Shown here: piece after piece, positions 55,813 through 64,000 of the stretch
Position numbering within the stretch: position 1 is the stretch's first letter
Layout of the letters: the number at the start of each line of letters is the position of its first letter
From: Bifidobacterium apousia
Lineage (GTDB): Bacteria; Actinomycetota; Actinomycetes; Actinomycetales; Bifidobacteriaceae
NCBI RefSeq assembly: GCF_007559275.1
Contig: NZ_VMHK01000005.1
Location: forward strand, 1 to 64,000
Direction: 5' to 3'
DNA: 64,000 bases
Translations under genes and position numbers: made by a program
Notes under the pieces: generated by a model
Told to the model about the DNA's origin: nothing
The model's database searches: none
The model's input: the letters and a program-made list of their open reading frames with translations, nothing else

Positions 55813-56239
55813 AAATCAGCATCTGGCTGCCGTTGGCCGCCCTGCTGCCGGCTGCCGACTATCTCGTCTCCGCTTTGGGTCTCGTTATCGGTAAATGACA
55901 TGGATGTCATCTATCCACATTTGTTGACAATCGTGTGGATAACCTGGGAATAAGTATCCAGAACTGGTGCATATATACCGGCAAAAAGTGGATAAGTGAA
56001 GGCAGAACCCAATCAGCAGTAGGGTTGTGGACGAGTGCATGAGACCGTCCACGAGGAATTCGGGCGATTGTGGATAACTTTGGCTCCAGTCTGGAGACAG
56101 TGGATGAAACAGGTGGAGCTGGAGGCTTGAATCCACACATGCCTGACGCTCAGGTGTGGATGGGTATAGGCGGGTACACAAAGAACCCCACAGCCGTGCC
56201 TGGACGGTTGCGGGGTCCCTGAAGAACGATACGGCTGGA
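55813..56239. other. Intergenic region with a cluster of DnaA-box-like sites
   Basis: Two perfect boxes TGTGGATAA at 55934-55942 and 56069-56077. Near matches are CTATCCACA (55911-55919), AGTGGATAA (55987-55995), TGTGGACGA (56026-56034), ATCCACAC (about 56131) and TGTGGATGG (56155-56163). No gene fits in the 427 bp. The genes on its right (crgA, sortase, pknB, pbpA, rodA) lie close to oriC in many actinobacteria. It could be part of the origin, a DnaA-titrating site or a DnaA-controlled promoter. Confidence 0.6.
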
Positions 56240-56659
56240 TCAGTGCCACCACATGGTCATGAGGAAGCCGACCAGCAGAATGCCGAAGCCCACGGCCAGG
56301 TTCCAGTTGCCGATGCCGGGGATGGGGAAGACATTGCCCCGAGTGGAGGCGATGTAGTAGACCACGATCCAGATCAGGCCCACCACCATCAGCGTGACGA
56401 AGAGAGGCACGAACCAACGTGGATTGGCCTTGGTGCTCTTGATGGTGTCCTCCACGCGGCGGGTGTTCTCCTCCTGACGCTGCACGATGCGGCGCATCTG
56501 CGGGGTCATGTGCTTTTTGTCAACGTTCTGGTTGAGCACAGCCTCCACCTTGTCCATGGACAGGCCGTACTCCTCGTCCTCGGCGTCCTCGCCAGTGTCA
56601 GCGGTCTTGGCCTCGTCCACCGCCTGGTCCTCGTCATCATGGAGTTGATGCTCTGCCAT
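56240..56659 (-). CDS. crgA: Cell division protein CrgA
   Basis: 139 residues. Acidic N-terminal half, then NPRWFVPLFVTLMVVGLIWI, a short loop (TRGNVFPIPGIGNWN) and a second membrane segment, ending MTMWWH. The NPRW start of segment 1 and two-segment layout match CrgA, an actinobacterial divisome/septum regulator that contacts FtsZ, FtsI and CwsA. The cytoplasmic tail is longer than in mycobacteria (about 90 residues total). ATG 56659; divergent from the DUF881 gene, as in relatives where these genes are neighbours. Confidence 0.9.
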   Translation of the reverse strand: MAEHQLHDDEDQAVDEAKTADTGEDAEDEEYGLSMDKVEAVLNQNVDKKHMTPQMRRIVQRQEENTRRVEDTIKSTKANPRWFVPLFVTLMVVGLIWIVVYYIASTRGNVFPIPGIGNWNLAVGFGILLVGFLMTMWWH

Positions 56660-56743
56660 GAGGTTATTCTCCTTCAGTAGATCTACTAAGCCATAGTAGC
56701 GGTTAGACTCGAACGTAATACTATCGCAGACGAGGATGAGGGT

Positions 56744-57502
56744 ATGCCTATGACCAGACGGACGGGACGGCACGGTGCGCGCAGGTCCCTGGTCGGCACA
56801 GTGTCCGTGGCTGTGGTGCTGGCCTTGGTCGGGTACATGCTGACCACCAACATCCGTGTCAACAGGACGGTCACGGTCACCTCGGACACGGCCGGGCTGG
56901 TGGAGGAGCGCCAGAACAAGGCTGCCGAGCTGCGCAAGGACATCAATGACATGAGCTCGCAGATCAATGCGCTGAAGACCCTGACCGACGACAAGGGCAG
57001 CTCGGACCAGTCCCGCGAGGACCCTGGCTCAGGCACGGTGCTCAAGGCCGTCCAGGGGCCGGGGCTGACGGTGACCCTCAACGATTCCCCGCTCTGGCAG
57101 CAGAAGGTGGGGTCCGACGGGTCGACGGCCAACATCAACGATTACGTCATCCACCAGCAGGATGTGGAGAGCGTGGTCAACGCGCTCTGGGCCGGGGGAG
57201 CCGAGTCCATGCGGATCCAGGATCAACGGGTGCTGCCCACCACGGCCGTGCGATGCGTGGGCAATGTGCTGCTGCTGCACGGCCGAAAGTACTCGCCGCC
57301 ATATAAGATTTCAGCCATAGGACCAGTCGACCGGATGACCAAGTCCCTGAATGCTTCGCCATCCATCCGCATTTACAAGGAGTACGTGAATACGGTAGGT
57401 CTGGGATGGAATGTCGAATCTTCGGACAATCTGAAATTCCCTGAGACGACGGCTGTCCTGCAGCCACTCCAGTACGCATCGCTAGATGAGAAGGCACGGT
57501 AA
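56744..57502 (+). CDS. DUF881 family protein
   Basis: 252 residues. One N-terminal membrane segment (about 16-34), a coiled-coil part (EERQNKAAELRKDINDMSSQ), then the DUF881 core (GPGLTVTLNDSP, INDYVIHQQDVESVVNALWA, GAESMRIQDQRV). Membrane anchored with the domain outside. In actinobacteria such genes sit between crgA and the sortase/pknB block; function unknown but likely envelope or division related. The stop is immediately followed by the sortase ATG. Confidence 0.87.
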   Translation: MPMTRRTGRHGARRSLVGTVSVAVVLALVGYMLTTNIRVNRTVTVTSDTAGLVEERQNKAAELRKDINDMSSQINALKTLTDDKGSSDQSREDPGSGTVLKAVQGPGLTVTLNDSPLWQQKVGSDGSTANINDYVIHQQDVESVVNALWAGGAESMRIQDQRVLPTTAVRCVGNVLLLHGRKYSPPYKISAIGPVDRMTKSLNASPSIRIYKEYVNTVGLGWNVESSDNLKFPETTAVLQPLQYASLDEKAR

Positions 57503-58630
57503 ATGACGACAGAGGACTCGGAGAACGACAGGACGTCGGTCGATAAACCGGCGGATAAACCGGCGGATAAGCGGCGAACTTGGCTGGTGGGCATTGCGGA
57601 AATCGTAGGGGAGCTGCTGATTACCCTGGCCGTCATCTGCGCCCTCTACGTGGTCTGGCAGCTCTGGTGGACCGGCGTGCAGTCCGAGCATCAGCAGTTG
57701 CAGGCCCGGGCATCGACCTCCTGGAGCAACCCGGGATCGGGCGACTCCCGCAAGGTGGCCAAGCCTCAGAAGGGGGCGCCGCCGGTACAGCCCAAGCAGG
57801 CCGCCGAGGGTGAACTGATGGCCCAGGCCTACATTCCTCGGTTTGGACAGCATTGGGAGCGCAATGTGGTTCAGGGCACGTCGCCCCGGGAGCTGGCCTA
57901 CGCGGGACTGGGGCACTACCCCAATACGCAGATGCCGGGCGAGATGGGCAACGTGGCCATTGCCGGACACCGCGCCGGCTATGGTGAGCCGCTGGGCCAT
58001 GTGGACGAGCTGCGAGTGGGCGATGCCATCGTCCTGCGCACCAAGGATTACTGGTACGTCTACCACTACACCCGCTACAAGATCGTCTCGCCCGAAGAGG
58101 TGAGCGTCATCGCCCCCAACCCTTATTCGCCCAACGACGCTCCTGATCGGCGCATGATCACACTGACCACCTGCGAGCCCAAGTACACCACGGCCACCCA
58201 TCGGTGGATCAGCTGGGGCGAATTCGGCTACTGGGCCAAGGTGTCCGACGGCGTGCCCAAGGAACTGCTGGGCGACCGTGGCAGCAATGTGGCCTTTGCA
58301 GACGACAAGGGCTCGGTCATGGCCAGGCTGGGTTCTCTGCAGCCGGTCTTCCTGGTTTTGGCAGCAGCCTATCTGATCATCTACCTGGCGGCACTGGCTG
58401 CCTGGCGTTACCCCCTGCTGCGGCAGATTCGCAAGGGCGAGAAGCCCCAGCCCATGATCAGCCTCTACGGCTGGCTGTTGCGGCACCAGTCCGGCATAGC
58501 CCCGATTCGATGGCTTCTGCTGATTCTGCTTCTGCTGGCTCTGGTCTGTGCCTTGATGGAGTGGGGGTTCCCATGGCTGGCCAGCAACGTGCCCATGCTC
58601 AGACAGATGTCCAACTATTCCACCTTCTGA
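57503..58630 (+). CDS. Class E sortase
   Basis: 375 residues. N-terminal membrane segment (about 28-54), sortase barrel with His156 in IAGHRAGYG, Cys224 in ITLTTCEPK and nearby Arg216/Arg217. TLTTC and the location beside DUF881 and pknB indicate class E, which usually handles LAxTG-type signals. Unusually the C-terminus carries further hydrophobic segments (about 278-300 and 335-355). It could attach surface proteins to the wall, perhaps including the LPKAG protein at 43759-47380 (inference). An imperfect tandem repeat DKPADKPADK lies near the N-terminus. Confidence 0.9.
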   Translation: MTTEDSENDRTSVDKPADKPADKRRTWLVGIAEIVGELLITLAVICALYVVWQLWWTGVQSEHQQLQARASTSWSNPGSGDSRKVAKPQKGAPPVQPKQAAEGELMAQAYIPRFGQHWERNVVQGTSPRELAYAGLGHYPNTQMPGEMGNVAIAGHRAGYGEPLGHVDELRVGDAIVLRTKDYWYVYHYTRYKIVSPEEVSVIAPNPYSPNDAPDRRMITLTTCEPKYTTATHRWISWGEFGYWAKVSDGVPKELLGDRGSNVAFADDKGSVMARLGSLQPVFLVLAAAYLIIYLAALAAWRYPLLRQIRKGEKPQPMISLYGWLLRHQSGIAPIRWLLLILLLLALVCALMEWGFPWLASNVPMLRQMSNYSTF

Positions 58631-58649
58631 TCCAGGCGGTATAGGAAGA

Positions 58650-58693
58650 GCGGCGGGGCCGCAGGATCCAATGTGATCCTGCGGCCCCGCCGC
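58650..58693 (+). terminator. Terminator after the sortase gene
   Basis: A perfect 19-bp stem (58650-58668 with 58675-58693, beginning GCGGCGGGGCCGC) with a six-base loop, followed by TTATT. Ends the DUF881-sortase transcript. Confidence 0.85.
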
Positions 58694-58869
58694 TTATTGA
58701 TGTCATACCTTGCCGACTGCCGGAAGTGATTGCCCTAGTTTATCTAAGACACCACGGTGGCCATGGTCTGAAAGGCGCCGCTACTTCACCCGTACTCATG
58801 CTGCCTGGCCTTATATGACCCAACATATGGCCCCGGCGGCAGGACTGTGCCCGCCGGGGCCATATCAGG
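58694..58869. terminator. Convergent region with pknB-side terminator hairpin
   Basis: Within this stretch ATATGGCCCCGGCGG (58825-58839) pairs with CCGCCGGGGCCATAT (58851-58865), four bases past the pknB stop, and should end the minus-strand operon. No gene is seen. Confidence 0.8.
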
Positions 58870-61029
58870 TCAGTTGGCGGAGCTGATGGTGGTCACCGTG
58901 ATGGGTGTGTTGTCGTCCACCCTGCTTCCCGCCGATGGGTTTACAGCGGTCACCTTGTCCGCGTCCTTGCCGATGGAGGTGATCCTGTCGGCGCTGACAC
59001 CGCTGTTGGTCAGCTTCTGCCGGTAGCTGCCCAAGGTCTCGCCCTGTGAGAAGGGCGGGATGCGGATGGCTGTGGTCAGGGTGATGGTGTCCTTGGACTT
59101 GTCGAAGGAGGCGCCTGCGGCAGGATCCTGGCCGGTGACCTCGGCGTTGTCGTTGTTGGGGCCGTTGACCGTGATCTTGACCCCCTGGCCCAGGGTGCGC
59201 TTGGCTTCGCCCAGGGTCATGCCGATGTAGTTGCCCAACTGCATGCCGTTGCTGACGGTGACCGTGATCATGGCTCCCTGCTGGACGGAGGACCCGGCAG
59301 CCGGATCGGTGCTGATGACCATATCCTTGGCCACGGTGTTGGAGGCCTGCTCGCGGATGGTGATGTTGAAGTGCAGACTCTGCAGGGTCTTGGTCGCGTC
59401 GTCCTTGGTCTTGCCAGACAGATCAGGCACCTTGGTCATGCCCGAGGAGATATAGATCAGGATGCTGGTTCCCTTGGCCACGCTCTGGCCTGCGGCGGGA
59501 TCCGTGCGGGTCACATGGTCCTTGGGCACGTCCTGGCTGTCCTCCACCGAAGCGGCTGGGGAGACCTTGAATCCGGCCTTCTCCAGGGTTCTGCGGGCCT
59601 CCTGCTGGTTCATGCCCTTGACGTCGGGAATGGCTGTGTCCTTAGGCCCGGAGGAGAACCAGACGGTCACTGTGGAGCCCCTGGGAGCCATGCTTCCGCC
59701 CTTGGGGCTCTGCTTGGTGAAGGTCCCCTTGGGCTCGGCCGAGTCGTGGTCCTCCTTCTCCTGGTAGTGGAAGCCTGCGGCGGTGACCTTCTCGCGGGCG
59801 AGGATCCGTGACATCTGCGCGTTGATGGTGGGCACCTCGGCCATCTGATGATGGTTCCGGTTCACGACCGTCCAGAGACCCAGCCCGGCGGCTACCAGAA
59901 GCAGGGCTCCCAGGACGGCGCCGATGATGATCTTCTTGCGCTTTTTGGCCTTCTGCTGGGCCGTCTTGGCGGCTGTGCGCTCAGCTGTGGCTACGCCGGT
60001 GGCAGCAGGGTTGAGCGAATCCTGGACGGGGTTGAAGGCCTGGGTGGCGGCCGTCTCCTCTTCGGTCAGCGGCATGGTGGCCGTTTCGGTGCCCTGCTCG
60101 GCATCCTTGCGGGCCTTGACGTTGGCCAGGTCGGTCAGCGGGTTGAAGGCGGCAGCCACCGGGGTTCCGCCGTTCATGAAGGCTAGGATGTCGCTCTTGA
60201 AGGCGGAGGCCGTGGCATACCGGTTCTGCCGGTCCTTGGCCATGGCCTTGGCGCAGATGGAATCCCACATCTTCGGCAGGCCGGGCACGATGCTGCTGGG
60301 CGGGGTGGCCACCTCGGTGACGTGCTGGTAGGCGATGGCCACGGCCGAATCCCCGTTGAAGGGCGGCCGTCCGGTCAGCATCTCGTAGAGGACGCAGCCG
60401 GCCGAGTAGAGGTCGGAGCGCATGTCCACGCTCTCGCCGCGGGCCTGCTCAGGGCTCAGGTACTGGGCCGTGCCCACCACGCCCTGGGACTGGGTCATCG
60501 TGGCGGCCGAGTCGTCCATGGCCCGGGCGATGCCGAAGTCCATGACCTTGACGATGCCCTGCTCCGAGATCATGATGTTCCCGGGCTTGATGTCCCGGTG
60601 GATGACGCCCATATGGTGGGAGTAGTCCAGGGCGCTCAGCATGCCCAGCATGACCTGCTCGCTGTCGCGCTGGCTCAGGGCGCCGTTCTCCTTGAGGATG
60701 GACCGCAGGGTCTGGCCCTTGACATACTCCATGACCAGGTAGGGCACCCGCTCATGGTTGCCCTGGTCGTCGGTCAGTATCTCCTCGCCCGAGTCGTAGA
60801 TGGAGACGATGTTGGGGTTGTTGAGCAGGGCGACCGAGTGGGCTTCCCGCCGGAACCGCGATAGGAAGACCTCGTCGTTGGCCAGATCGGACCGCATGAT
60901 CTTGACCGCGACAGTCCTTCCCAGACGCGTGTCCACAGCCTTGTGGACCTCGGCCATGCCACCGCGTCCGATCAGCTGTCCCAGACGGTATCGTCCGTCC
61001 GCTAGGGACGGCGGCAGTGTGATGCTCAT
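58870..61029 (-). CDS. pknB: Serine/threonine protein kinase PknB with PASTA domains
   Basis: 719 residues. Kinase domain (about 14-285): glycine loop IGRGGMAEV, Lys43, HRDIKPGN (Asp146), DFG (164-166) and activation segment with GTAQYLSPEQARG. A juxtamembrane linker leads to one membrane segment (about 365-390), then four extracellular PASTA repeats ending in a Ser/Thr/Pro-poor tail. PASTA kinases sense muropeptides or lipid II and control cell wall growth and division. Its start overlaps the pknA stop by four bases. Last gene of the operon. Confidence 0.95.
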   Translation of the reverse strand: MSITLPPSLADGRYRLGQLIGRGGMAEVHKAVDTRLGRTVAVKIMRSDLANDEVFLSRFRREAHSVALLNNPNIVSIYDSGEEILTDDQGNHERVPYLVMEYVKGQTLRSILKENGALSQRDSEQVMLGMLSALDYSHHMGVIHRDIKPGNIMISEQGIVKVMDFGIARAMDDSAATMTQSQGVVGTAQYLSPEQARGESVDMRSDLYSAGCVLYEMLTGRPPFNGDSAVAIAYQHVTEVATPPSSIVPGLPKMWDSICAKAMAKDRQNRYATASAFKSDILAFMNGGTPVAAAFNPLTDLANVKARKDAEQGTETATMPLTEEETAATQAFNPVQDSLNPAATGVATAERTAAKTAQQKAKKRKKIIIGAVLGALLLVAAGLGLWTVVNRNHHQMAEVPTINAQMSRILAREKVTAAGFHYQEKEDHDSAEPKGTFTKQSPKGGSMAPRGSTVTVWFSSGPKDTAIPDVKGMNQQEARRTLEKAGFKVSPAASVEDSQDVPKDHVTRTDPAAGQSVAKGTSILIYISSGMTKVPDLSGKTKDDATKTLQSLHFNITIREQASNTVAKDMVISTDPAAGSSVQQGAMITVTVSNGMQLGNYIGMTLGEAKRTLGQGVKITVNGPNNDNAEVTGQDPAAGASFDKSKDTITLTTAIRIPPFSQGETLGSYRQKLTNSGVSADRITSIGKDADKVTAVNPSAGSRVDDNTPITVTTISSAN

Positions 61030-62018
61030 AGGGTATCCCCTCCGTTCGTCGCTTCAAGGCCGCGCTGTGCGCTTCCTTCTCCATAGTGCCCCCAGAAGGG
61101 CCTGAAGATGTCTTTTACCGCGTGCGGCCTGCTCATAATGCGTCGAGGCATGGGTGCGCGTGGATTGATGACCTCCGTCTCGCCCACCTGCTGATCCAGC
61201 AGTCGCTGCTCGATCCTGGCCAGTGTGTGCGAGACCACCAGTGCATTCGCCGGGCGGTCCCGCGGGTCCTTGGCCAGCATGGACATGACGAAGTTCATGA
61301 GTTGGTTGTCCACCGAGTCGGGCAGCGGCGGCACAGGATCGTTGACGTGTGCCGCGGCGATGTCCACCGGGGTGGCGCCGGTGAAGGGCCGGTGCCCGCA
61401 GAGCCCCTCGTAGGCCACCACGCCCAGGGAATAAATGTCTGACTGGGGCGTGGCCTGGAGGCCCTGGGCCTGCTCGGGCGAGATGTACTGGGCCGTGCCC
61501 ACCACCATGCCGTCCTGGGTGATCTGCCCCTGGTTGGTGGAATAGGAGACCCCGAAGTCGGTGATCTTGACCTCGCCGGTGTCGGAGACCATGATGTTGG
61601 CCGGCTTGACGTCCCGGTGGATGACACCGTGGGAGTGGGCCACGTAGAGCCCCCGGGCCGTCTGGATCAGGATGGGCAGCAGCTCGATGGGGTCCAGGGC
61701 GCCCCGGTCCCGGTAGATGTCTGCCAGGGATTGGCTGGGCACGTATTCCATGATCAGGAATCCGATGCCGTCATGCTCGTAGTACTCGAAGAGGGCGGCG
61801 ATGTTGGGGTGGGCCAGGTTGGCGGAATTGTGCGCCTCGGCCCGCAGCCGCAGCAGCTTGGACTCCTCGTTGGTCAGGTCCTCGCGCAGGGCCTTGATGG
61901 CCACCACACGGCCCAGTTCGATGTCGTAGCCCTTCCAGACCTCGCCCATGCCCCCTTGGGCCAGACGGCGGTCCAGACGGTACCGTCGATGGATGAGCTG
62001 TCCCTGTACCAGTTTCAC
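61026..62018 (-). CDS. pknA: Serine/threonine protein kinase (PknA-like)
   Basis: 330 residues: kinase domain about 13-280 with LAQGGMGEV, Lys42, HRDVKPANI, DFG and GTAQYISPEQAQG. No membrane segment is visible; the C-terminal 50 residues are short and basic, so it may be cytosolic, unlike mycobacterial PknA which is anchored. Overlaps pbpA (4 bp) and pknB (4 bp), so tightly coupled. Confidence 0.9.
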   Translation of the reverse strand: MKLVQGQLIHRRYRLDRRLAQGGMGEVWKGYDIELGRVVAIKALREDLTNEESKLLRLRAEAHNSANLAHPNIAALFEYYEHDGIGFLIMEYVPSQSLADIYRDRGALDPIELLPILIQTARGLYVAHSHGVIHRDVKPANIMVSDTGEVKITDFGVSYSTNQGQITQDGMVVGTAQYISPEQAQGLQATPQSDIYSLGVVAYEGLCGHRPFTGATPVDIAAAHVNDPVPPLPDSVDNQLMNFVMSMLAKDPRDRPANALVVSHTLARIEQRLLDQQVGETEVINPRAPMPRRIMSRPHAVKDIFRPFWGHYGEGSAQRGLEATNGGDTL

Positions 62019-63478
62019 TTGGCAGCCTCCTGCATGACGCGTTTCATGATCGGCCCGGCGATCTCCATGCCATAGGAGGAGATGCCATGCACCACGACGG
62101 CAACAGCCACCTTGGGGTTATCGGCCGGGGCGAATCCTACCATCCACCCGTCATTTGCCGTATTGCCCGCGCCGATCTGGGCCGTGCCGGACTTGGCCGC
62201 CACCTGCATGCCGGGGATGGCCAGCTCCGGGTAGCTCTTGGTGGTCACCGCATCCATCATGGTGGTCAGGGCCTTGGCGGTGTCCGTGGAGAAGGCCTGC
62301 GAGTAGACCGAGGGCGTGGTTTCGCTGATGACGCTCAGATCGCTGGAGCGCACCCGGTCAACCAGGGTCGGCTGCATGAGCTTGCCCCCGTTGGCCACGG
62401 CAGCGACCGTCATGGCCGCCTGCATGGGGGTGGACAGGGTGTCCCCCTGGCCGATGGAGGCCAGGGCGAGCCGGTCCTGGGACTGGTCCTCGGGGAACTT
62501 GGAGGCCACAGCCTTCATGGGCCGGCCCGTGGAGTTGGTCCCGTCCAAGGTGATGGTGGAGCCGTAGCCGAACTTGCGGGCCTGCTCGGCCAGCGTCTTG
62601 CCGCCCAGGCTGACACCCAGCTGGGCGAAGGCGGTGTTGGAGGAGTAGGCCAGGGCGTTCTCCATGCTGATCCTGCCGTTGACCCCGTTGCCCGTGGCTG
62701 TGGCGTTGGTCAGGTTGTAGTTGGTGCCGGGCAGGGTGTATGAGGCTCCTGCCGGCAGCTGGCTGTCGGGGTGGTACTGGCCGGACTCCAGGGCGGCGGC
62801 GGCCACGACCACCTTGAAGGTGGACCCGGGCGGATACAGCTGCGAGGTGGCGCGATTGAGCATGGGGTTATCTGAGCGGGAGGCCAGCTTCTGATAGGCC
62901 TGGGAGGCATCGCCGCTGTCGTGGGCGGTCAGGTCGCCGGGGTTGTAGCTCGGCGTGCTGACCATGGCCAGGATGCGGCCGGTGGAGGGCTCGATGGCCA
63001 CCACCGATCCGGACAGGTTGCCCAGCATGTTATAGGCCGCCTCTTGCATGCCGGGATTGATGGAGGTCTCGATGGATGCGCCCTTGTTCTGGGTGCCGGT
63101 GAAGAGGGACTTGAGCCGGTCCATCCACAGGCTGTCCGACTGGCCGCTCAGCAGGCGGTCGCGCGAGGCTTCTATTCCCCGGTCGGCCGGGCTGGTGATG
63201 GAGTAGTAGCCGGTGATGGGCGAGTAGACGGCCCCCTTGTTGTAGTGCCGCTGGTACTGGAAGGAGTCGTTGATGGGGTCGGACTGGGCAATGACGGCGC
63301 CGTCCGAGGTCAGGATGGCCCCCCTGGGTGCCGCATATTCGTGGTAGAGGGCGCGCAGATTTCGCGGATCCGAGTTCAGGCTTCCTGCCCGGATCACCAT
63401 GATGATGGAGCTGGAAAGCCCTAGGATGACGAAGAGGACGATGACGGCGTTGAAGAGTTGACGCAGGGCCTTGTTCAC
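62015..63478 (-). CDS. pbpA: Penicillin-binding protein PbpA (transpeptidase)
   Basis: 487 residues. N-terminal signal anchor (about 10-30), dimerisation region starting RGAILTSDG, and transpeptidase domain with STFK (Ser219, Lys222), SSN (279-281) and KSGT (429-432). Class B, acting in septal or lateral peptidoglycan crosslinking with the SEDS protein encoded upstream. Overlaps that gene by four bases and pknA by four. Confidence 0.94.
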   Translation of the reverse strand: MNKALRQLFNAVIVLFVILGLSSSIIMVIRAGSLNSDPRNLRALYHEYAAPRGAILTSDGAVIAQSDPINDSFQYQRHYNKGAVYSPITGYYSITSPADRGIEASRDRLLSGQSDSLWMDRLKSLFTGTQNKGASIETSINPGMQEAAYNMLGNLSGSVVAIEPSTGRILAMVSTPSYNPGDLTAHDSGDASQAYQKLASRSDNPMLNRATSQLYPPGSTFKVVVAAAALESGQYHPDSQLPAGASYTLPGTNYNLTNATATGNGVNGRISMENALAYSSNTAFAQLGVSLGGKTLAEQARKFGYGSTITLDGTNSTGRPMKAVASKFPEDQSQDRLALASIGQGDTLSTPMQAAMTVAAVANGGKLMQPTLVDRVRSSDLSVISETTPSVYSQAFSTDTAKALTTMMDAVTTKSYPELAIPGMQVAAKSGTAQIGAGNTANDGWMVGFAPADNPKVAVAVVVHGISSYGMEIAGPIMKRVMQEAAK

Positions 63479-64000
63479 TGTCCACCTCCTCGCACCTGGC
63501 GGGCAGGAATGCGTCCGGTGGCTGGCAGGTCGGTCTCCTCGTCCTGGTCCGAATCGTTATGGTCCGAGTCGTCCTGTCCGCTGCGCTTGCTGGTCTCCTG
63601 CTGGCGCAGGACGGCCAGGGCCTCGTACTTGAAGGTGTCTGAGCTGACCTCGGGCGCCGGCTTGTTGGCCGCGTTGGAGATGATGATCAGCAGGACGGCC
63701 AGGATGCAGTTGGCCACCAGGCTGGAGCCGCCCGCCGCCATGTAGGGCATGGTCAGGCCGGTCAGGGGGATCACCAGGGTGATGCCGCCCACCACGGTGA
63801 AGACCTGGAAGGCCATGGTGAAGACCAGGCCGGAGGCCAGGAGCTTGCCGAAGCCGTCCTTGATCTTCATGGCCGTGATCATGCCCGAGGCCACGATGAC
63901 CAGGTAGAGGGCCAGGACCACCAGCAGGCCGCTCAGCCCCAGCTCCTCGCCGACCGAGGTGTAGATGAAGTCGGAGTTGGCCAGGGGGGTGATCCAGGGG
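63475..64000 (-). CDS. rodA: SEDS protein RodA/FtsW, C-terminal part
   Basis: The C-terminal 175 or so residues are present; the 5' part lies beyond the window. SEDS hallmarks: DFIYTSVGEELGLSG, and IPLTGLTMPYMAAGGSSLVA near the last segments. A glycosyltransferase polymerising lipid II, working with PbpA just downstream. The tail after the last membrane segment is long and acidic (DDSDHNDSDQDEETD), ending in GRIPARQVRGGGQ. Confidence 0.92.
   Translation of the reverse strand, partial: PWITPLANSDFIYTSVGEELGLSGLLVVLALYLVIVASGMITAMKIKDGFGKLLASGLVFTMAFQVFTVVGGITLVIPLTGLTMPYMAAGGSSLVANCILAVLLIIISNAANKPAPEVSSDTFKYEALAVLRQQETSKRSGQDDSDHNDSDQDEETDLPATGRIPARQVRGGGQ

Noticed and set aside
1-64000. CRISPR array or cas genes
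   Set aside because: No regularly spaced short repeats with unique spacers and no Cas-like proteins were seen; the only tandem repeats are coding RCC1 units.
1-64000. Insertion sequences or prophage
   Set aside because: No transposase, integrase or phage structural gene was recognised on either strand.

Overview
The window looks like a high-GC Gram-positive chromosome, most likely a Bifidobacterium. The pointers are the crgA / DUF881 / class E sortase / pknB / pknA / pbpA / rodA block typical of actinobacteria, a DUF3073 protein, a sugar ABC importer that has no ATPase gene of its own, a LacI-controlled alpha-galactoside cluster, PEP carboxylase and AhpC. Species cannot be fixed from sequence alone; an insect-gut Bifidobacterium is a guess.

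Layout. The window opens in the 3' end of a 5S rRNA with its terminator, then an OPA-type MFS permease translationally coupled to a tyrosine phosphatase (605-2748). A short decayed stretch (2749-3454) holds remnants of an NTF2-like protein and perhaps an aldo/keto reductase. From 3455 to 14408 all genes are on the minus strand: a formate/nitrite channel, a fused ATPase-permease, an FtsX-type permease with a very long coiled coil and its ATPase, and a complete ECF importer (dual ATPase, T and S components). Facing away from the S component is a plus-strand pair of half-size ABC exporters (14638-18250).

The stretch 18251-25950 is visibly more AT-rich than its flanks. It contains a gene graveyard, with frameshifted remnants of a nicotinamidase and a pyruvate oxidase, followed by an intact 1670-residue single-polypeptide restriction-modification enzyme of the type ISP class. 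It stops at the 3' end of a tRNA-Ala gene, which is followed by tRNA-Ile. Then come a YgjP-type metalloprotein, an SDR oxidoreductase, an NhaA antiporter with low-complexity additions, Dps, a CorC/HlyC membrane protein and a peroxide-defence pair: AhpC plus a thioredoxin-reductase-like flavoprotein that carries the AhpF-type dithiol domain at its C-terminus, the reverse of classical AhpF.

34855-43239 is an alpha-galactoside (raffinose-family) locus: LacI repressor, binding protein, two permeases, a GH36 alpha-galactosidase and a divergent GH36-like hydrolase. A near-palindrome lies on the importer promoter and half of it recurs on the repressor promoter. 43759-47380 encodes a very large cell-wall-anchored RCC1-repeat protein. 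Its signal peptide is joined to the body through a run of 12 G, which puts the gene out of frame here. This is the clearest unusual feature: a probable phase-variable surface protein caught in the OFF state.

The rest is housekeeping: ppc, a ThrE-type exporter, trpS, DUF3073, an SCP2-like protein, a small membrane protein and a rhomboid protease. An intergenic region with several DnaA-box-like sites follows, then the division and cell-wall block crgA, DUF881, sortase E (plus strand) facing pknB, pknA, pbpA and a partial rodA/ftsW (minus strand, overlapping start and stop codons). A theme across the window is Ser/Glu/Thr-rich low-complexity inserts in otherwise ordinary membrane proteins.
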